From the NCBI RefSeq assembly GCF_002813295.1, contig NZ_PHUE01000001.1, positions 2,418,001 through 2,482,000 on the forward strand: a stretch of 64,000 nucleotides of DNA, written 5' to 3'. Numbering within the stretch: position 1 is the first letter of the stretch; every line of letters starts with the position of its first letter. The notes below the pieces were generated by a model, which was not told the origin of the DNA, ran no database searches, and was given only the letters and a program-made list of their open reading frames with translations. The DNA comes from Flavobacterium sp. 5. Lineage in GTDB: Bacteria; Bacteroidota; Bacteroidia; Flavobacteriales; Flavobacteriaceae. The position numbers and the translations under genes were made by a program. This document shows positions 27,221-35,976 of this stretch, one piece after another.

Positions 27221-27999
27221 ATTCTCTTGAAGAAGTCCGTTAAAACAGTAGTCAACTCCGTTTTGTTTTCTATGGAACTCATGTGACCATCGTGGAAAGT
27301 AACTAGTTCTACATCTGTTCCTTTTATTTGTTCCAAATTTTCTTCGTAGTTGAGAACAGGGTCTTTTTCCCCTAAAATTAATAATTTTGGAAAGGCTGTT
27401 GTGTGTAAAAGAAACTCTCTGTCTTTTCGGATTTTCATTCCTTCAAGAGAGGCAACGATTCCTTGCAAAGGCGTTTTTAAAGCTTGAATTTTTACTTCTT
27501 CGATTTCTTTAATGAGTTTCTCTCTATTTTCTTCGCTGAACAAATTAGAAATAGATAATCGGATGAAAGTTTCGTAATCTTTCTTAACGGCTTTGATGGC
27601 ACGGTCTCTGTTTTTCTTTCTTTCAGCGCTGTCTTCTTTGGAAGTAGAGTTGAGTAAAACCAATCCTTTTATCTTTTCAGGATATAATTCGGCGAAAGCC
27701 AAAGCAACATAACCACCCATAGAATGACCAACAAAAATCGCTTTTCGAATTCGTAATTTGGATAAAACATCATAAACCATATCGGCATTTTCTTCCATAG
27801 TTTGCACATAGCCCAAACTTTCTGTTTGACCGTGACCTAACAAATCGATGGTAATGATTCTGTTTTTTGTACTTAATTGAGATACATAATGATCCCACAT
27901 GGTTTTGTTTTCCAGAAAACCGTGTAGTAAGACTACGGCAGTTCCTTTTCCAGAATCAGTATAGGATATTTGTGTGTTTTTGTAGAGTAATGTTTCCAA
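27217..27999 (-). CDS. Alpha/beta hydrolase
   Basis: A 260-residue soluble alpha/beta hydrolase. The oxyanion-hole segment VVLLHGFLENKTMWD (~23-37), the nucleophile elbow VGHSMGGYVAL (Ser near 94), an acid in LGEKDPVLNY (~210) and the terminal histidine in FHDGHMSSIEN (~238) complete the triad. The family includes esterases, lipases and cofactor-independent dioxygenases, so the substrate cannot be named. It is convergent with the ABC ATPase, with overlapping stops and no terminator between them. Confidence 0.9.
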   Translation of the reverse strand: METLLYKNTQISYTDSGKGTAVVLLHGFLENKTMWDHYVSQLSTKNRIITIDLLGHGQTESLGYVQTMEENADMVYDVLSKLRIRKAIFVGHSMGGYVALAFAELYPEKIKGLVLLNSTSKEDSAERKKNRDRAIKAVKKDYETFIRLSISNLFSEENREKLIKEIEEVKIQALKTPLQGIVASLEGMKIRKDREFLLHTTAFPKLLILGEKDPVLNYEENLEQIKGTDVELVTFHDGHMSSIENKTELTTVLTDFFKRI

Positions 28000-28093
28000 A
28001 GGAATTGCGAATTAAGTTCAAGATTTATGATTGCAAAATTAATTCTTTCTAATGCAAAATGCTGTATTTGAGAAAAGCATTTTATAAAATAAA

Positions 28094-28119
28094 ACAGCTC
28101 ACCAATTGAAGTGAGCTGT
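28094..28119 (-). terminator. Terminator after the AIM24-type gene
   Basis: The stem ACAGCTCAC / GTGAGCTGT encloses an 8-base loop. It is followed on the minus strand by TTTTATTTTAT, about 25 bp past the stop at 28143. Confidence 0.75.
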
Positions 28120-28142
28120 AGTTATTTAGAATAAAATAATTT

Positions 28143-28946
28143 TTAAAATCGATTATCACCATCCAAAAGATTGCCTAATCCTCCGAGTAAACTGCCTTCT
28201 TCACGACTGTTTCCTCCAGCTCGTGGAGCCGAAGCAATAATACGATCAGCTAATCTAGAGAAAGGTAATGATTGTATATAAACAGTTCCTGGGCCTTGCA
28301 AGGTTGCGTAAAATAAACCTTCACCACCAAAAAGAGAGTTTTTGATTCCGCCAATAAACTGAATATCGTAATTAACATCTTTTGTAAAACCGATAATGCA
28401 TCCAGTATCAACTTTGAGGATTTCCCCGTGAGCTAATTCTTTTTTGGCCATCGTTCCTCCAGAATGCACGAATGCCATTCCGTCTCCTTCTATTTTTTGC
28501 ATGATGAAACCTTCACCTCCAAAGAAGCCGCGTCCTAGTTTTTGAGAAAATTCTATTCCAACAGAAACACCTTTGGCAGCGCATAAAAAAGAGCTTTTTT
28601 GACAGATGAATTTGCCTTGAAATTGTGTTAAATCAATAGGAAGGATTTTTCCAGGATACGGTGAAGCAAATGAAACTTTACTTTTAGTATTTCCTTGGTT
28701 TAAAAAAGCCGTCATAAATAAGCTTTCGCCAGTAAGGACTCTTTTTCCCGCATTGAGAAGTTTGTCAAACAAACCTGATCCCTGTTGTTGAGAGCCATCA
28801 CCAAATATAGTTTCCATCTGTATGTTATTCTCCATCATCATGAAGCTCCCTGCCTCGGCAACTACAATTTCCTGTGGGTCTAATTCTATTTCAACATACT
28901 GCATTTCTTCTCCAAAAATCTGATAATCTATTTCGTGTGCTTGCAT
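28143..28946 (-). CDS. TIGR00266 / AIM24 family protein
   Basis: The 267-residue protein is almost entirely beta-strand with repeated glycine-rich turns (GGEGFIMQKIEGDGMAFVHS, GGIKNSLFGGEGLFYATLQG), the pattern of the AIM24 beta-helix fold found in bacteria and mitochondria. The N-terminus HEIDYQIFGEEMQYVEIELD is typical. The acidic and glycine-rich C-tail (GGNSREEGSLLGGLGNLLDG) is also seen in homologues. The biochemical role is unknown; proposals concern membrane or surface organisation. It stands alone between terminators. Confidence 0.88.
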   Translation of the reverse strand: MQAHEIDYQIFGEEMQYVEIELDPQEIVVAEAGSFMMMENNIQMETIFGDGSQQQGSGLFDKLLNAGKRVLTGESLFMTAFLNQGNTKSKVSFASPYPGKILPIDLTQFQGKFICQKSSFLCAAKGVSVGIEFSQKLGRGFFGGEGFIMQKIEGDGMAFVHSGGTMAKKELAHGEILKVDTGCIIGFTKDVNYDIQFIGGIKNSLFGGEGLFYATLQGPGTVYIQSLPFSRLADRIIASAPRAGGNSREEGSLLGGLGNLLDGDNRF

Positions 28947-29040
28947 GATTTCTAATGATTTAGTTTTTAAAATAAGTCGAATGAGTATTTAGAATGTTAC
29001 AACCGAAAAATTATTTTTTTATTTTAATTGAGGCTAAAAA

Positions 29041-29070
29041 AAAATGGCTTGCATTACTGCAAACCATTTT
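29041..29070 (-). terminator. Terminator after pepP
   Basis: AAAATGGCTTGCA and TGCAAACCATTTT pair with one mismatch and run on the minus strand into nine T, 28 bp past the pepP stop. Confidence 0.85.
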
Positions 29071-29097
29071 TTGTGTTTTATATTGATTTTCTTTAAA

Positions 29098-30390
29098 CTA
29101 AGAATTCATTAAACTTTCGATTTCATCTACTTCTATCGGAATGTTACGCATCAGGTTAAAAGGCTCGCCTTTCTCCTGAATAACAACATTATCTTCCAAA
29201 CGAATTCCGAAACCTTCTGCTGGAATATAAATTCCTGGCTCTACCGTAAATACCATGTTGGCTTTCATAGGCTCGTGTAATAACCCGTAATCGTGAGTAT
29301 CAAGTCCCATGTGGTGCGAAGTCCCGTGCATGAAATATTTTTTGTAAGCTGGCCACTCTGGATTTTCATTTTGCACATCGGCTTTGTCTATTAATCCTAA
29401 ACCAAGCAATTCCGAAGTCATGATTTTACCCACTTCTACGTGATATTGTTTCCAAAGAGTTCCAGGAGTCAGCATTTTGGTTGCTTCATTTTTCACATTC
29501 AAAACAGCGTTGTAAACTGCTTTTTGTCGGTCTGTAAATTTTCCTGAAACAGGAATCACGCGTGTCATATCGCTTGAGTAATTAGCGTATTCGGCAGCCA
29601 CGTCTAGCAAAATTAAATCCCCTGCTTTGCATTGTTGGTTGTTTTCGATATAATGCAATACATTGGCATTATTTCCAGAAGCAATAATTGGAGTATAAGC
29701 AAAACCTTTGGAGCGATTGCGAACGAATTCATGAATCAATTCCGCTTCAATTTCATATTCGGTTACATTTGGTTTTACAAACGAAAGCAGCCTGCGGAAC
29801 CCTTTTTCGGTGATATTACAAGCATTCTGAATTAAATCAATTTCTTCAGTTTCCTTAACAGAACGAAGGCGTTGTAATATAGGGTTGCTTTTGGCTACTT
29901 GATGTGCAGGGTATTTTTCTTTCCACCATTTTACAAAACGCGCTTCGCGAGTCTCCGTTTCAACAGAGGCACGGTAGTGTTCGTTAGTATTGATGTACAT
30001 AGTATCTGAATACGTCATCATTTCGTTCAGGATTTTATGAAAATCCTGTAACCAATACACGGTTTTAATTCCCGAAACTTCAAAAGCTCTCTCTTTGGTT
30101 AGTTTTTCACCTTCCCAAATAGCAATATGTTCGCTAGTTTCTTTTAGGAACAAGATTTCTCTTTGGTTCTCGTACGGCGCGTCTGGAAAAAGCAGTAGGA
30201 TACTTTCCTCTTGATCTACACCCGAGAGATAAAAAATATCACGATGCTGTGCAAATGGTAAAGTACTATCTGCAGAAACTGGATAAATGTCATTCGAATT
30301 GAAAATAGCGACACTATTTGGCTTCATTTCGGCAATGAATTTTGAACGATTTTTTATAAAAAGGGCGCGATCTATTTGATGATATTTCAT
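29098..30390 (-). CDS. pepP: Xaa-Pro aminopeptidase (aminopeptidase P)
   Basis: This metallopeptidase removes N-terminal residues that precede proline. The 430-residue protein has the N-terminal AMP domain (YHQIDRALFIKNRSKF onward, to ~170) and a pita-bread catalytic domain. The five metal ligands are visible: Asp in ILLDVAAEYANYSSDMTRVI (two), His in HGTSHHMGLDTHDYG, Glu in FTVEPGIYIP and Glu in GIRLEDNVVI. No signal peptide is present. The long upstream spacer (30391-31323) separates it from the glyoxylate genes. Confidence 0.94.
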   Translation of the reverse strand: MKYHQIDRALFIKNRSKFIAEMKPNSVAIFNSNDIYPVSADSTLPFAQHRDIFYLSGVDQEESILLLFPDAPYENQREILFLKETSEHIAIWEGEKLTKERAFEVSGIKTVYWLQDFHKILNEMMTYSDTMYINTNEHYRASVETETREARFVKWWKEKYPAHQVAKSNPILQRLRSVKETEEIDLIQNACNITEKGFRRLLSFVKPNVTEYEIEAELIHEFVRNRSKGFAYTPIIASGNNANVLHYIENNQQCKAGDLILLDVAAEYANYSSDMTRVIPVSGKFTDRQKAVYNAVLNVKNEATKMLTPGTLWKQYHVEVGKIMTSELLGLGLIDKADVQNENPEWPAYKKYFMHGTSHHMGLDTHDYGLLHEPMKANMVFTVEPGIYIPAEGFGIRLEDNVVIQEKGEPFNLMRNIPIEVDEIESLMNS

Positions 30391-30532
30391 TTTAAAGCGA
30401 TTTTGGGTGTTGATTCATCAAAAATAGTAACTTTTGAAATGTAATTTGTCTTTATATGGTTTTTTTTAAGGTTTACAATTAATCTTTGAATCAATTATTT
30501 TTTTGGAGCAGTAGGATCGGGCTTTTTTAGTG

Positions 30533-30615
30533 AGATGGTTCCTGCTCTTCGCTGTAATCTTTTTATTTTTAAAGAAAAAATAAAAAGGATTTCCACTTCG
30601 ATCAGGGCTAAAGAG
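30533..30615 (+). repeat. Interspersed REP-like hairpin element, copy B
   Basis: GGTTCCTGCTCTTCGCTGTA, a TTTTTATTTTT / AAAAATAAAAA-type central hairpin, then AAAAGGATTTCCACTTCGAT and CAGGGCTAAAG. The left and right ends align with copies A and C; the centre differs. Confidence 0.62.
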
Positions 30616-30725
30616 AGAGATCTTGCTTCTTTGTTATTATTTAGACACTGAGTCTTGTTTTACGAGGGGTACTATCAATAAACAGTAAGCATAGCAAGTT
30701 GTATTAGGGTTTATCATAAAGTAAC

Positions 30726-31027
30726 TTATGGTTTAACACCCCTATTATTGGTGCTTAACACCAATATACCTACAGTTTAACACTATATTATTGGTGTTTA
30801 TCACTAATGGAGTTATGGTTTAATACCCCTATTATTGGTGCTTAACACCAATATACCTACAGTTTAACACTATATTATTGGTGTTTATCACTAATAGAGT
30901 TATGGTTAAACACCTTTATTGTTGGTGTTTAATACTTCTATTATTGGTGCTTATCACCAATAGAGTTATGGTTTAACACCTATAGTGTTGGTACTTATCA
31001 CCAATACAATTATGGTTTAGCATCTGT
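30726..31027. repeat. Hairpin-forming minisatellite in a 930-bp non-coding region
   Basis: TTATGGTTTAACACC recurs at 30726, 30813, 30900, 30966 and 31010. The first two blocks are 87 bp each and nearly identical, then 66 and 44 bp, so the basic unit is ~43-44 bp with higher-order doubling. Each unit carries TATTGGTG...CACCAATA arms that fold into hairpins. No ORF crosses it. It is not CRISPR-like, because the sequence between repeats is itself repeated. Confidence 0.85.
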
Positions 31028-31129
31028 TTTTATTTTTTAAGTAAAATTCTTCAGTTTTCTGTTCTGTTTTTCTGCGAAATCTGAGAGCCGTTTTTCTCTT
31101 GATAGCCTCTTATTTTGCTGATTGTTTGC

Positions 31130-31176
31130 GTGAGGGATAGAAGCAGGCTACCAAAGTAGCGCGTATAGCCCGACAG
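31130..31176 (-). repeat. Interspersed REP-like hairpin element, short inverted copy E
   Basis: Read on the minus strand: TCGGGCTATACGCGCTACTT, a small hairpin (GGCTACC / AAAGTAGC region), then CTGCTTCTATCCCTCAC. This aligns with copy C (CGGCTATCCGCTTGTG, CCGCTTCTATCAGGG) but lacks the long central stem. Confidence 0.5.
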
Positions 31177-31182
31177 CATCTA

Positions 31183-31225
31183 AATAAAAGGGCGAATACT
31201 CGTAAAGTGAATTTGCCCTTTTATT
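31183..31225 (-). terminator. Terminator-like hairpin downstream of aceA
   Basis: AATAAAAGGGC and GCCCTTTTATT are perfect 11-bp arms. On the minus strand the GC part is followed by TTTTATTT. It lies 99 bp past the aceA stop. The rest of the 930-bp gap (30391-31323) shows nothing else besides the repeats listed. Confidence 0.6.
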
Positions 31226-31323
31226 GAGATGGGGTCACGCCCAAAAGATTTTAAGAGGTAGTAATGCAAAAAAAACACGAAGAAATAATGGTTTCTTCAT
31301 GCTTTTTAGAAAAGTAATTAAAA

Positions 31324-32604
31324 TTAAAATTGAGCTACTTCGGTTGAATCTTTCATGGCTGTTGTAGAAGATTTTCCTGTTGTAACGGTGTTTTGTACAG
31401 CATCAAAATAAGTGGTGCCAACAAATCCTTGATGTTTTACGGCTTTGAAACCGTGTTGTTGTAAAGCGAATTCTCTTTCCTGTAGTTCAGAGTAACCTGC
31501 CATTCCTCTTTCTTTGTAGGCTCTTGATAATTCGAACATGCTGGTATTCAAAGCGTGGAATCCTGCTAAAGTGATGAATTGAAATTTATAGCCCATTGCC
31601 GCCAAGTCTTCTCTGAAGGTTTCCATTTCGGCTACCGATAATTTGGCAGCCCAGTTGAATGATGGTGAGCAGTTGTAAGCCAATAATTTTCCAGGGAATT
31701 TAGCATGAATAGCATCGGCAAAGCGTTTTGCATATGCTAAATCTGGATTACTAGTTTCCATCCAAAGCAAATCGGCGTAAGGAGCATAGCTCAAACCACG
31801 GTCAATTCCTTGATCTACACCGCAATTTACGTAGAAGAACCCTTCGGCAGTTTTTTCTCCAGTAATGAACTTCGCATCTCTTGGGTCGATATCGCTGGTT
31901 AATAAATTAGCAGCATCGGCATCTGTTCTGGCTACGATTAGTGTTGGCGTACCCATTACATCGGCAGCCAATCGTGCTGCTACTAGTTTATTGATGGCTT
32001 CCTGAGTAGGTACTAAAACCTTCCCACCTAAATGACCGCATTTTTTAGCAGAACTCAATTGATCTTCGAAGTGAACTCCTGCCGCTCCTGATTCTATCAT
32101 GGATTTCATCAACTCGAAAGCATTTAGATTACCACCAAAACCCGCTTCGGCATCGGCAACAATAGGAACTAAATAGTCTTTTTTGTCTGCAGATCCATTT
32201 ACTACTTGTATTTGGTCGGCGCGCAAAAGCGCATTGTTGATTCTTTTTACAACCAAAGGAACGCTGTTGGCAGGGTATAAAGATTGGTCAGGGTACATTT
32301 CACCAGCTACATTAGCATCAGCTGCAACTTGCCATCCACTCAGATAAATGGCTTCAAGTCCGGCTTCTACTTCCTGAATAGCTTGGTTTCCTGTAAGTGC
32401 GCCTAAACCTGCGACGAAATCCTGTGAATTAAGTTTGTTCCATAATTTGGTGGCTCCCATTCTGGCAATACTGTGCTCTATTTGATAAGAACCTTGAAGA
32501 TTGATTACTTCTTCGGCAGTATAAGGACGTTCGATTCCTTTCCACCTTGGGTTTGTTAGCCAGTCTGTAATTAATTCCTGAATTTTGGTTTCGGTTGTTT
32601 TCAT
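31324..32604 (-). CDS. aceA: Isocitrate lyase
   Basis: The enzyme cleaves isocitrate to glyoxylate and succinate, the first step of the glyoxylate shunt that lets cells grow on acetate or fatty acids. The 426-residue protein has the catalytic signature [15 protein letters not shown] (~residues 188-202), the substrate segment [16 protein letters not shown] and the NCSPSFNW motif. It follows malate synthase by 75 bp on the same strand, without an obvious terminator, so aceB-aceA is one operon. The pair is presumably controlled by the divergent regulator at 34402. Confidence 0.97.
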   Translation of the reverse strand: MKTTETKIQELITDWLTNPRWKGIERPYTAEEVINLQGSYQIEHSIARMGATKLWNKLNSQDFVAGLGALTGNQAIQEVEAGLEAIYLSGWQVAADANVAGEMYPDQSLYPANSVPLVVKRINNALLRADQIQVVNGSADKKDYLVPIVADAEAGFGGNLNAFELMKSMIESGAAGVHFEDQLSSAKKCGHLGGKVLVPTQEAINKLVAARLAADVMGTPTLIVARTDADAANLLTSDIDPRDAKFITGEKTAEGFFYVNCGVDQGIDRGLSYAPYADLLWMETSNPDLAYAKRFADAIHAKFPGKLLAYNCSPSFNWAAKLSVAEMETFREDLAAMGYKFQFITLAGFHALNTSMFELSRAYKERGMAGYSELQEREFALQQHGFKAVKHQGFVGTTYFDAVQNTVTTGKSSTTAMKDSTEVAQF

Positions 32605-32679
32605 GGTGTTTTAAGTTAATAGTGTTTGTTGGTTATTAGTTTGGTTGGTTTTTTATGTTTAAAATCGTAGTTCTGACTT

Positions 32680-34281
32680 TTATAAGTACTTATAGCCTGT
32701 TAGGGTTAGAAATTCTATGAAGTTGTCGTTTACTACAAGTGTATCCAATAGCTTTTCGGCTAAGTGATAGTTGTGGTTTTTATAATTATCATCTCCCACT
32801 TGCTTTTTGATTTTTTCAAATTCTTCCATGGCTAAAAAATGATAGTATTTTTTGGTTAGTATTTTGTAGTTGTCCAATTCTACTTCGTTTTGAAGCCATT
32901 GCCAAAGTTGCGATCTTGAAATTTCGGCAGTTGCTGCGTCTTCCATTAGATGGTGTAACGCGGCAGCACCTTGTCCGTTAAGCCATGAAGCAATATAAAG
33001 TACCGATATACTGATGTTTTTACGAACACCTTGCTCAGTGATTGTACCTTTTGGAACTGCTAGCAAATCTTCTTCTACTACGTTTACATCTTCTCTTTTT
33101 ATATGAATTTGATTTTGTGTTGGCATGTACTTATCAAAAACTGATTGAGCCAACGGAACTAAATCTGGATGTGCTACCCAAGTGCCGTCGTGTCCATTTT
33201 GTACTTCTCTTCTTTTATCGGTTACTACTTTGTCAAACGCAATGTTATTGGCTTCTTCATCATTCTTAATTGGAATTTGAGCAGCCATTCCGCCAATGGC
33301 ATGAATGTTTCGTTTGTGGCATCTTTGAATAACCAATTGTGAATAAGCACTCATGAAAGGTGATATCATGGTAACTTGGTCACGATTCGGAACGATGTAG
33401 GTTTTGTTTCTTCTTAATTTTTTGATGAAAGAAAAAATGTAATCCCAACGACCGCAATTTAGCCCAACGATATGATCTCTTAATTCGAAAATAATTTCGT
33501 CCAGTTGAAAACTGGCAGTAATCGTTTCTATCAATACGGTTGCTTTGAAAGTGCCGTTTTGTTCCCCTAAATATTCTTGCGCAAATTCAAAAACTTCATT
33601 CCACCATCTTGCTTCCAGGTAATGCTCTAATTTTGGCAAATAGAAGTAAGGAGCCGTTCCATTCTTGGATAATTGCTCATGATTATGAAAGGCATACAAT
33701 CCAAAATCAATTAAAGAACCAGATGCTTCCTGATTGTCAATAAGAATATGCTTTTCGTTTAAATGCAAACCGCGTGGTCTAACAATTAAAACAGCTGTCT
33801 TTTCTTTTAAAGCGTATTTTTTATTTTTTATAGGGTCTTCAAGAGTTATGGTTTTGTTTACAGCATCGATTAGATTTTGTTGACCTTCCATCAAGTTTTT
33901 CCAAGTAGGCGAGGTGCTGTCTTCAAAGTCGGCCATAAATGTTTTTGCCCCCGAATTGAGTGCGTTGATAACCATTTTTCGATCCACAGGCCCTGTTATT
34001 TCAACTCTTCGGTCACGTAAATCTCTTGGTGTGATTGCGGCAGTCCAATTACTTTCTCTAATCATTCGTGTTTCTGGTGGAAAACACGGTAAGGCTCCGG
34101 CATCAAATAAGACTTGTTGTTTTTTACGGTCTTCTAATAACGAAAGTCTTTTGTTATTAAATTTTTGATGCAATTCAGTTAAGAATTCAATAGCTGCATC
34201 CGTCAATATTTGTGGATACTGCTGATCCATTCCAGTTGTTATCTGAAATGTTTTTTCTGTGGTTTCAGTTTGGTTTATCAT
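32680..34281 (-). CDS. aceB: Malate synthase A
   Basis: The enzyme joins glyoxylate and acetyl-CoA into malate, the second glyoxylate-shunt step. I chose ATG 34281 (MINQTETTEKTFQITTG, 533 residues, family length); the frame continues upstream through the promoter region, which cannot be coding. The motifs TFMADFEDSTSPTWKN, VLIETITASFQLDEI and GLNCGRWDYIFS carry the general base, metal ligands and substrate pocket. It is the first gene of the aceB-aceA operon. The promoter and palindrome lie immediately upstream. Confidence 0.96.
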   Translation of the reverse strand: MINQTETTEKTFQITTGMDQQYPQILTDAAIEFLTELHQKFNNKRLSLLEDRKKQQVLFDAGALPCFPPETRMIRESNWTAAITPRDLRDRRVEITGPVDRKMVINALNSGAKTFMADFEDSTSPTWKNLMEGQQNLIDAVNKTITLEDPIKNKKYALKEKTAVLIVRPRGLHLNEKHILIDNQEASGSLIDFGLYAFHNHEQLSKNGTAPYFYLPKLEHYLEARWWNEVFEFAQEYLGEQNGTFKATVLIETITASFQLDEIIFELRDHIVGLNCGRWDYIFSFIKKLRRNKTYIVPNRDQVTMISPFMSAYSQLVIQRCHKRNIHAIGGMAAQIPIKNDEEANNIAFDKVVTDKRREVQNGHDGTWVAHPDLVPLAQSVFDKYMPTQNQIHIKREDVNVVEEDLLAVPKGTITEQGVRKNISISVLYIASWLNGQGAAALHHLMEDAATAEISRSQLWQWLQNEVELDNYKILTKKYYHFLAMEEFEKIKKQVGDDNYKNHNYHLAEKLLDTLVVNDNFIEFLTLTGYKYL

Positions 34282-34302
34282 GGTTAGTGCTTTTTGATAA
34301 TG

Positions 34303-34345
34303 CAATACTACAAAAAGTTTTTTACAAAACAAGCGAACGTTCGCT
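34303..34345 (-). promoter_or_regulatory. aceB promoter with perfect 14-bp palindromic operator
   Basis: AGCGAACGTTCGCT (34332-34345) is perfectly palindromic. On the minus strand its last base starts the -33 TTG (34332-34330), and TAGTATTG (34310-34303, one mismatch to TAnnTTTG) follows after 19 bases. A protein on the palindrome would touch the -33 region of aceB. It also lies about 44 bp before the -7 element of the divergent regulator. Confidence 0.7.
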
Positions 34346-34388
34346 AAAAATGAAAAATATTTTTTTTGAGTTTTTTCTTTTTTTAATT

Positions 34389-34396
34389 TACCTTTG
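34389..34396 (+). promoter_or_regulatory. -7 element of the RamB-like regulator gene
   Basis: TACCTTTG matches TAnnTTTG. It ends 5 bases before the ATG at 34402, so transcription would start at or next to the start codon and the mRNA would be nearly leaderless. Confidence 0.5.
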
Positions 34397-34401
34397 ATTT
34401 T

Positions 34402-35883
34402 ATGAATATAGAAAAGGATTATATCAAGTTGATTTTCGGGCTTAAACTCAAGCAGGCTCGAACAAATAAAGATTTGTCATTATTTGGTCTTGCCAAAATA
34501 ACAGAACTGTCAAAATCCTATTTGAATGAAATAGAGAAAGGAAAAAAATATCCCAAAACGGATAAAATCATTCTTTTAGCAGAGAAATTGGATGTTTCTT
34601 ATGATCACATGGTGTCTTTGAAACTGGATAATAATCTCGCGCCGATAGGTGAAATTTTAAAATCAGGAATTTTAAAAGAGATTCCTTTGGATCTTTTTGG
34701 GATTCAGGAAGCCGATTTAATTGATATCATTGCCAATGCTCCGGCCAAAGTCAATGCTTTTATAAGTACTATCATTGAGATAGCACAGCATTATAATTTA
34801 AGTCGGGAAAGTTTTTTCTTAGCGTCATTGCGTTCCTATCAAGAAGCACATAATAATTACTTTGAAGACCTTGAGGAAAAAGTGCTGTTGTTTTGCAAAG
34901 CATTTCATATTACAAATACTACCAATATTTCAATAGAAGAATTGTCGGCGATATTGATCGAAGAGTATGGCTATAGTATTCAGGAAATCATTTTTTCGGA
35001 ACAGGAAGAATTGGGCGATTTGAGATCTATTTTTGTGCCAAAAAGCAAAACCTTATTGCTTTCGGTTGGTATTGATGATTCTCAAAAAGCATTTATTTTG
35101 GCTAAAGAGATTGCTTATAATTTTCTTGAAATTAAAGAAAGACTCTATACTTTTAGTTGGATTAAGTTTGAAAATTTTGATCAAGTCCTCAATAACTTTT
35201 ATGCTTCCTATTTTGCTGGGGCATTACTTATTCCGAGAGAACCATTGATTGAAGAGCTAAATGCTTTTTTATCGAAAGAAAATCCAAAACCACAAGAAAT
35301 GGTTCAGTTGATTAATAAGTTTACTGTTTCGCCAGAATCATTTTACCAACGATTGACGAATATTTTACCAAAAGATTTTCAAATAAAGAACCTGTTTTTT
35401 CTTCGTTTGTCTCATGAAATTGGTTCGAATACCTATCAGATTAAAAAAGAATTGCATATCACCAATCAGCAAGAGCCTCATGCTAATGAAATGGATGAGC
35501 ATTATTGCAGAAGATGGGTTTCTATAAAAACGATTGTAGAATCTTTAAAACAAAAAAAAGAGCACTTTTTTGACGCACAGATTTCACGTTATGAAAACAG
35601 TAATAATGAATATCTCGTTTTTTCATCAGCTACGCCCGATCCGTTTAAGAAAAACTGTTTAAGAAGTATTTCGGTTGGAATTTTGATAACACCTTCTGTA
35701 AAAAAGAAATTTAAGTTTATTGAAGGAGATTTGATTCAAAAGCAACTGGTTGGAGTTACTTGTGAAACTTGTTCGGTTAAAGATTGTTTAGAACGTGCAT
35801 CGCCTCCAATTCATTTAGACCAAAAAATCAGACACGAAAAGACGGATGCAACGGTACAAGAATATATTGCTAAATTTAGTTAA
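34402..35883 (+). CDS. XRE-family regulator of the RamB/ScfR type (short-chain fatty-acid metabolism)
   Basis: The 493-residue protein has an XRE helix-turn-helix at ~13-68 (LKQARTNKDLSLFGLAKITE, SKSYLNEIEKGKKYPKTDKI). A long middle region follows, including an IrrE/ImmA-like part (FILAKEIAYNFLEIKERLY, SYFAGALLIPREPLIEEL). It ends in a cysteine cluster (GVTCETCSVKDCLERASPP) like that of RamB and related regulators. RamB-type proteins control acetate and glyoxylate genes in Actinobacteria. Here the gene is divergent from aceB-aceA across a perfect palindrome, so control of the glyoxylate shunt is a strong inference. Whether it represses or activates cannot be told. Confidence 0.86.
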   Translation: MNIEKDYIKLIFGLKLKQARTNKDLSLFGLAKITELSKSYLNEIEKGKKYPKTDKIILLAEKLDVSYDHMVSLKLDNNLAPIGEILKSGILKEIPLDLFGIQEADLIDIIANAPAKVNAFISTIIEIAQHYNLSRESFFLASLRSYQEAHNNYFEDLEEKVLLFCKAFHITNTTNISIEELSAILIEEYGYSIQEIIFSEQEELGDLRSIFVPKSKTLLLSVGIDDSQKAFILAKEIAYNFLEIKERLYTFSWIKFENFDQVLNNFYASYFAGALLIPREPLIEELNAFLSKENPKPQEMVQLINKFTVSPESFYQRLTNILPKDFQIKNLFFLRLSHEIGSNTYQIKKELHITNQQEPHANEMDEHYCRRWVSIKTIVESLKQKKEHFFDAQISRYENSNNEYLVFSSATPDPFKKNCLRSISVGILITPSVKKKFKFIEGDLIQKQLVGVTCETCSVKDCLERASPPIHLDQKIRHEKTDATVQEYIAKFS

Positions 35884-35915
35884 GCATTAATTTCTAAACT
35901 GATTTTAGCTTAAAT

Positions 35916-35959
35916 AAAAAGAGCCACGAATGGATGTTGTATCTTTCGTGGCTCTTTTT
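35916..35959. terminator. Bidirectional terminator between the RamB-like gene and mvaS
   Basis: AAAAAGAGCCACGAA and TTCGTGGCTCTTTTT flank a 14-base loop between convergent genes, with A and T runs on the two sides, so it works in both directions. Confidence 0.9.
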
Positions 35960-35976
35960 CAGTGTCAATTGTAATT

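Noticed and set aside
30726..31027. Minisatellite as a CRISPR array
   Set aside because: The intervals between repeats are themselves copies of each other, so there are no unique spacers, and no cas genes are nearby.
34282..34332. N-terminal extension of malate synthase
   Set aside because: It would translate the promoter and operator region; ATG 34281 gives the usual length.
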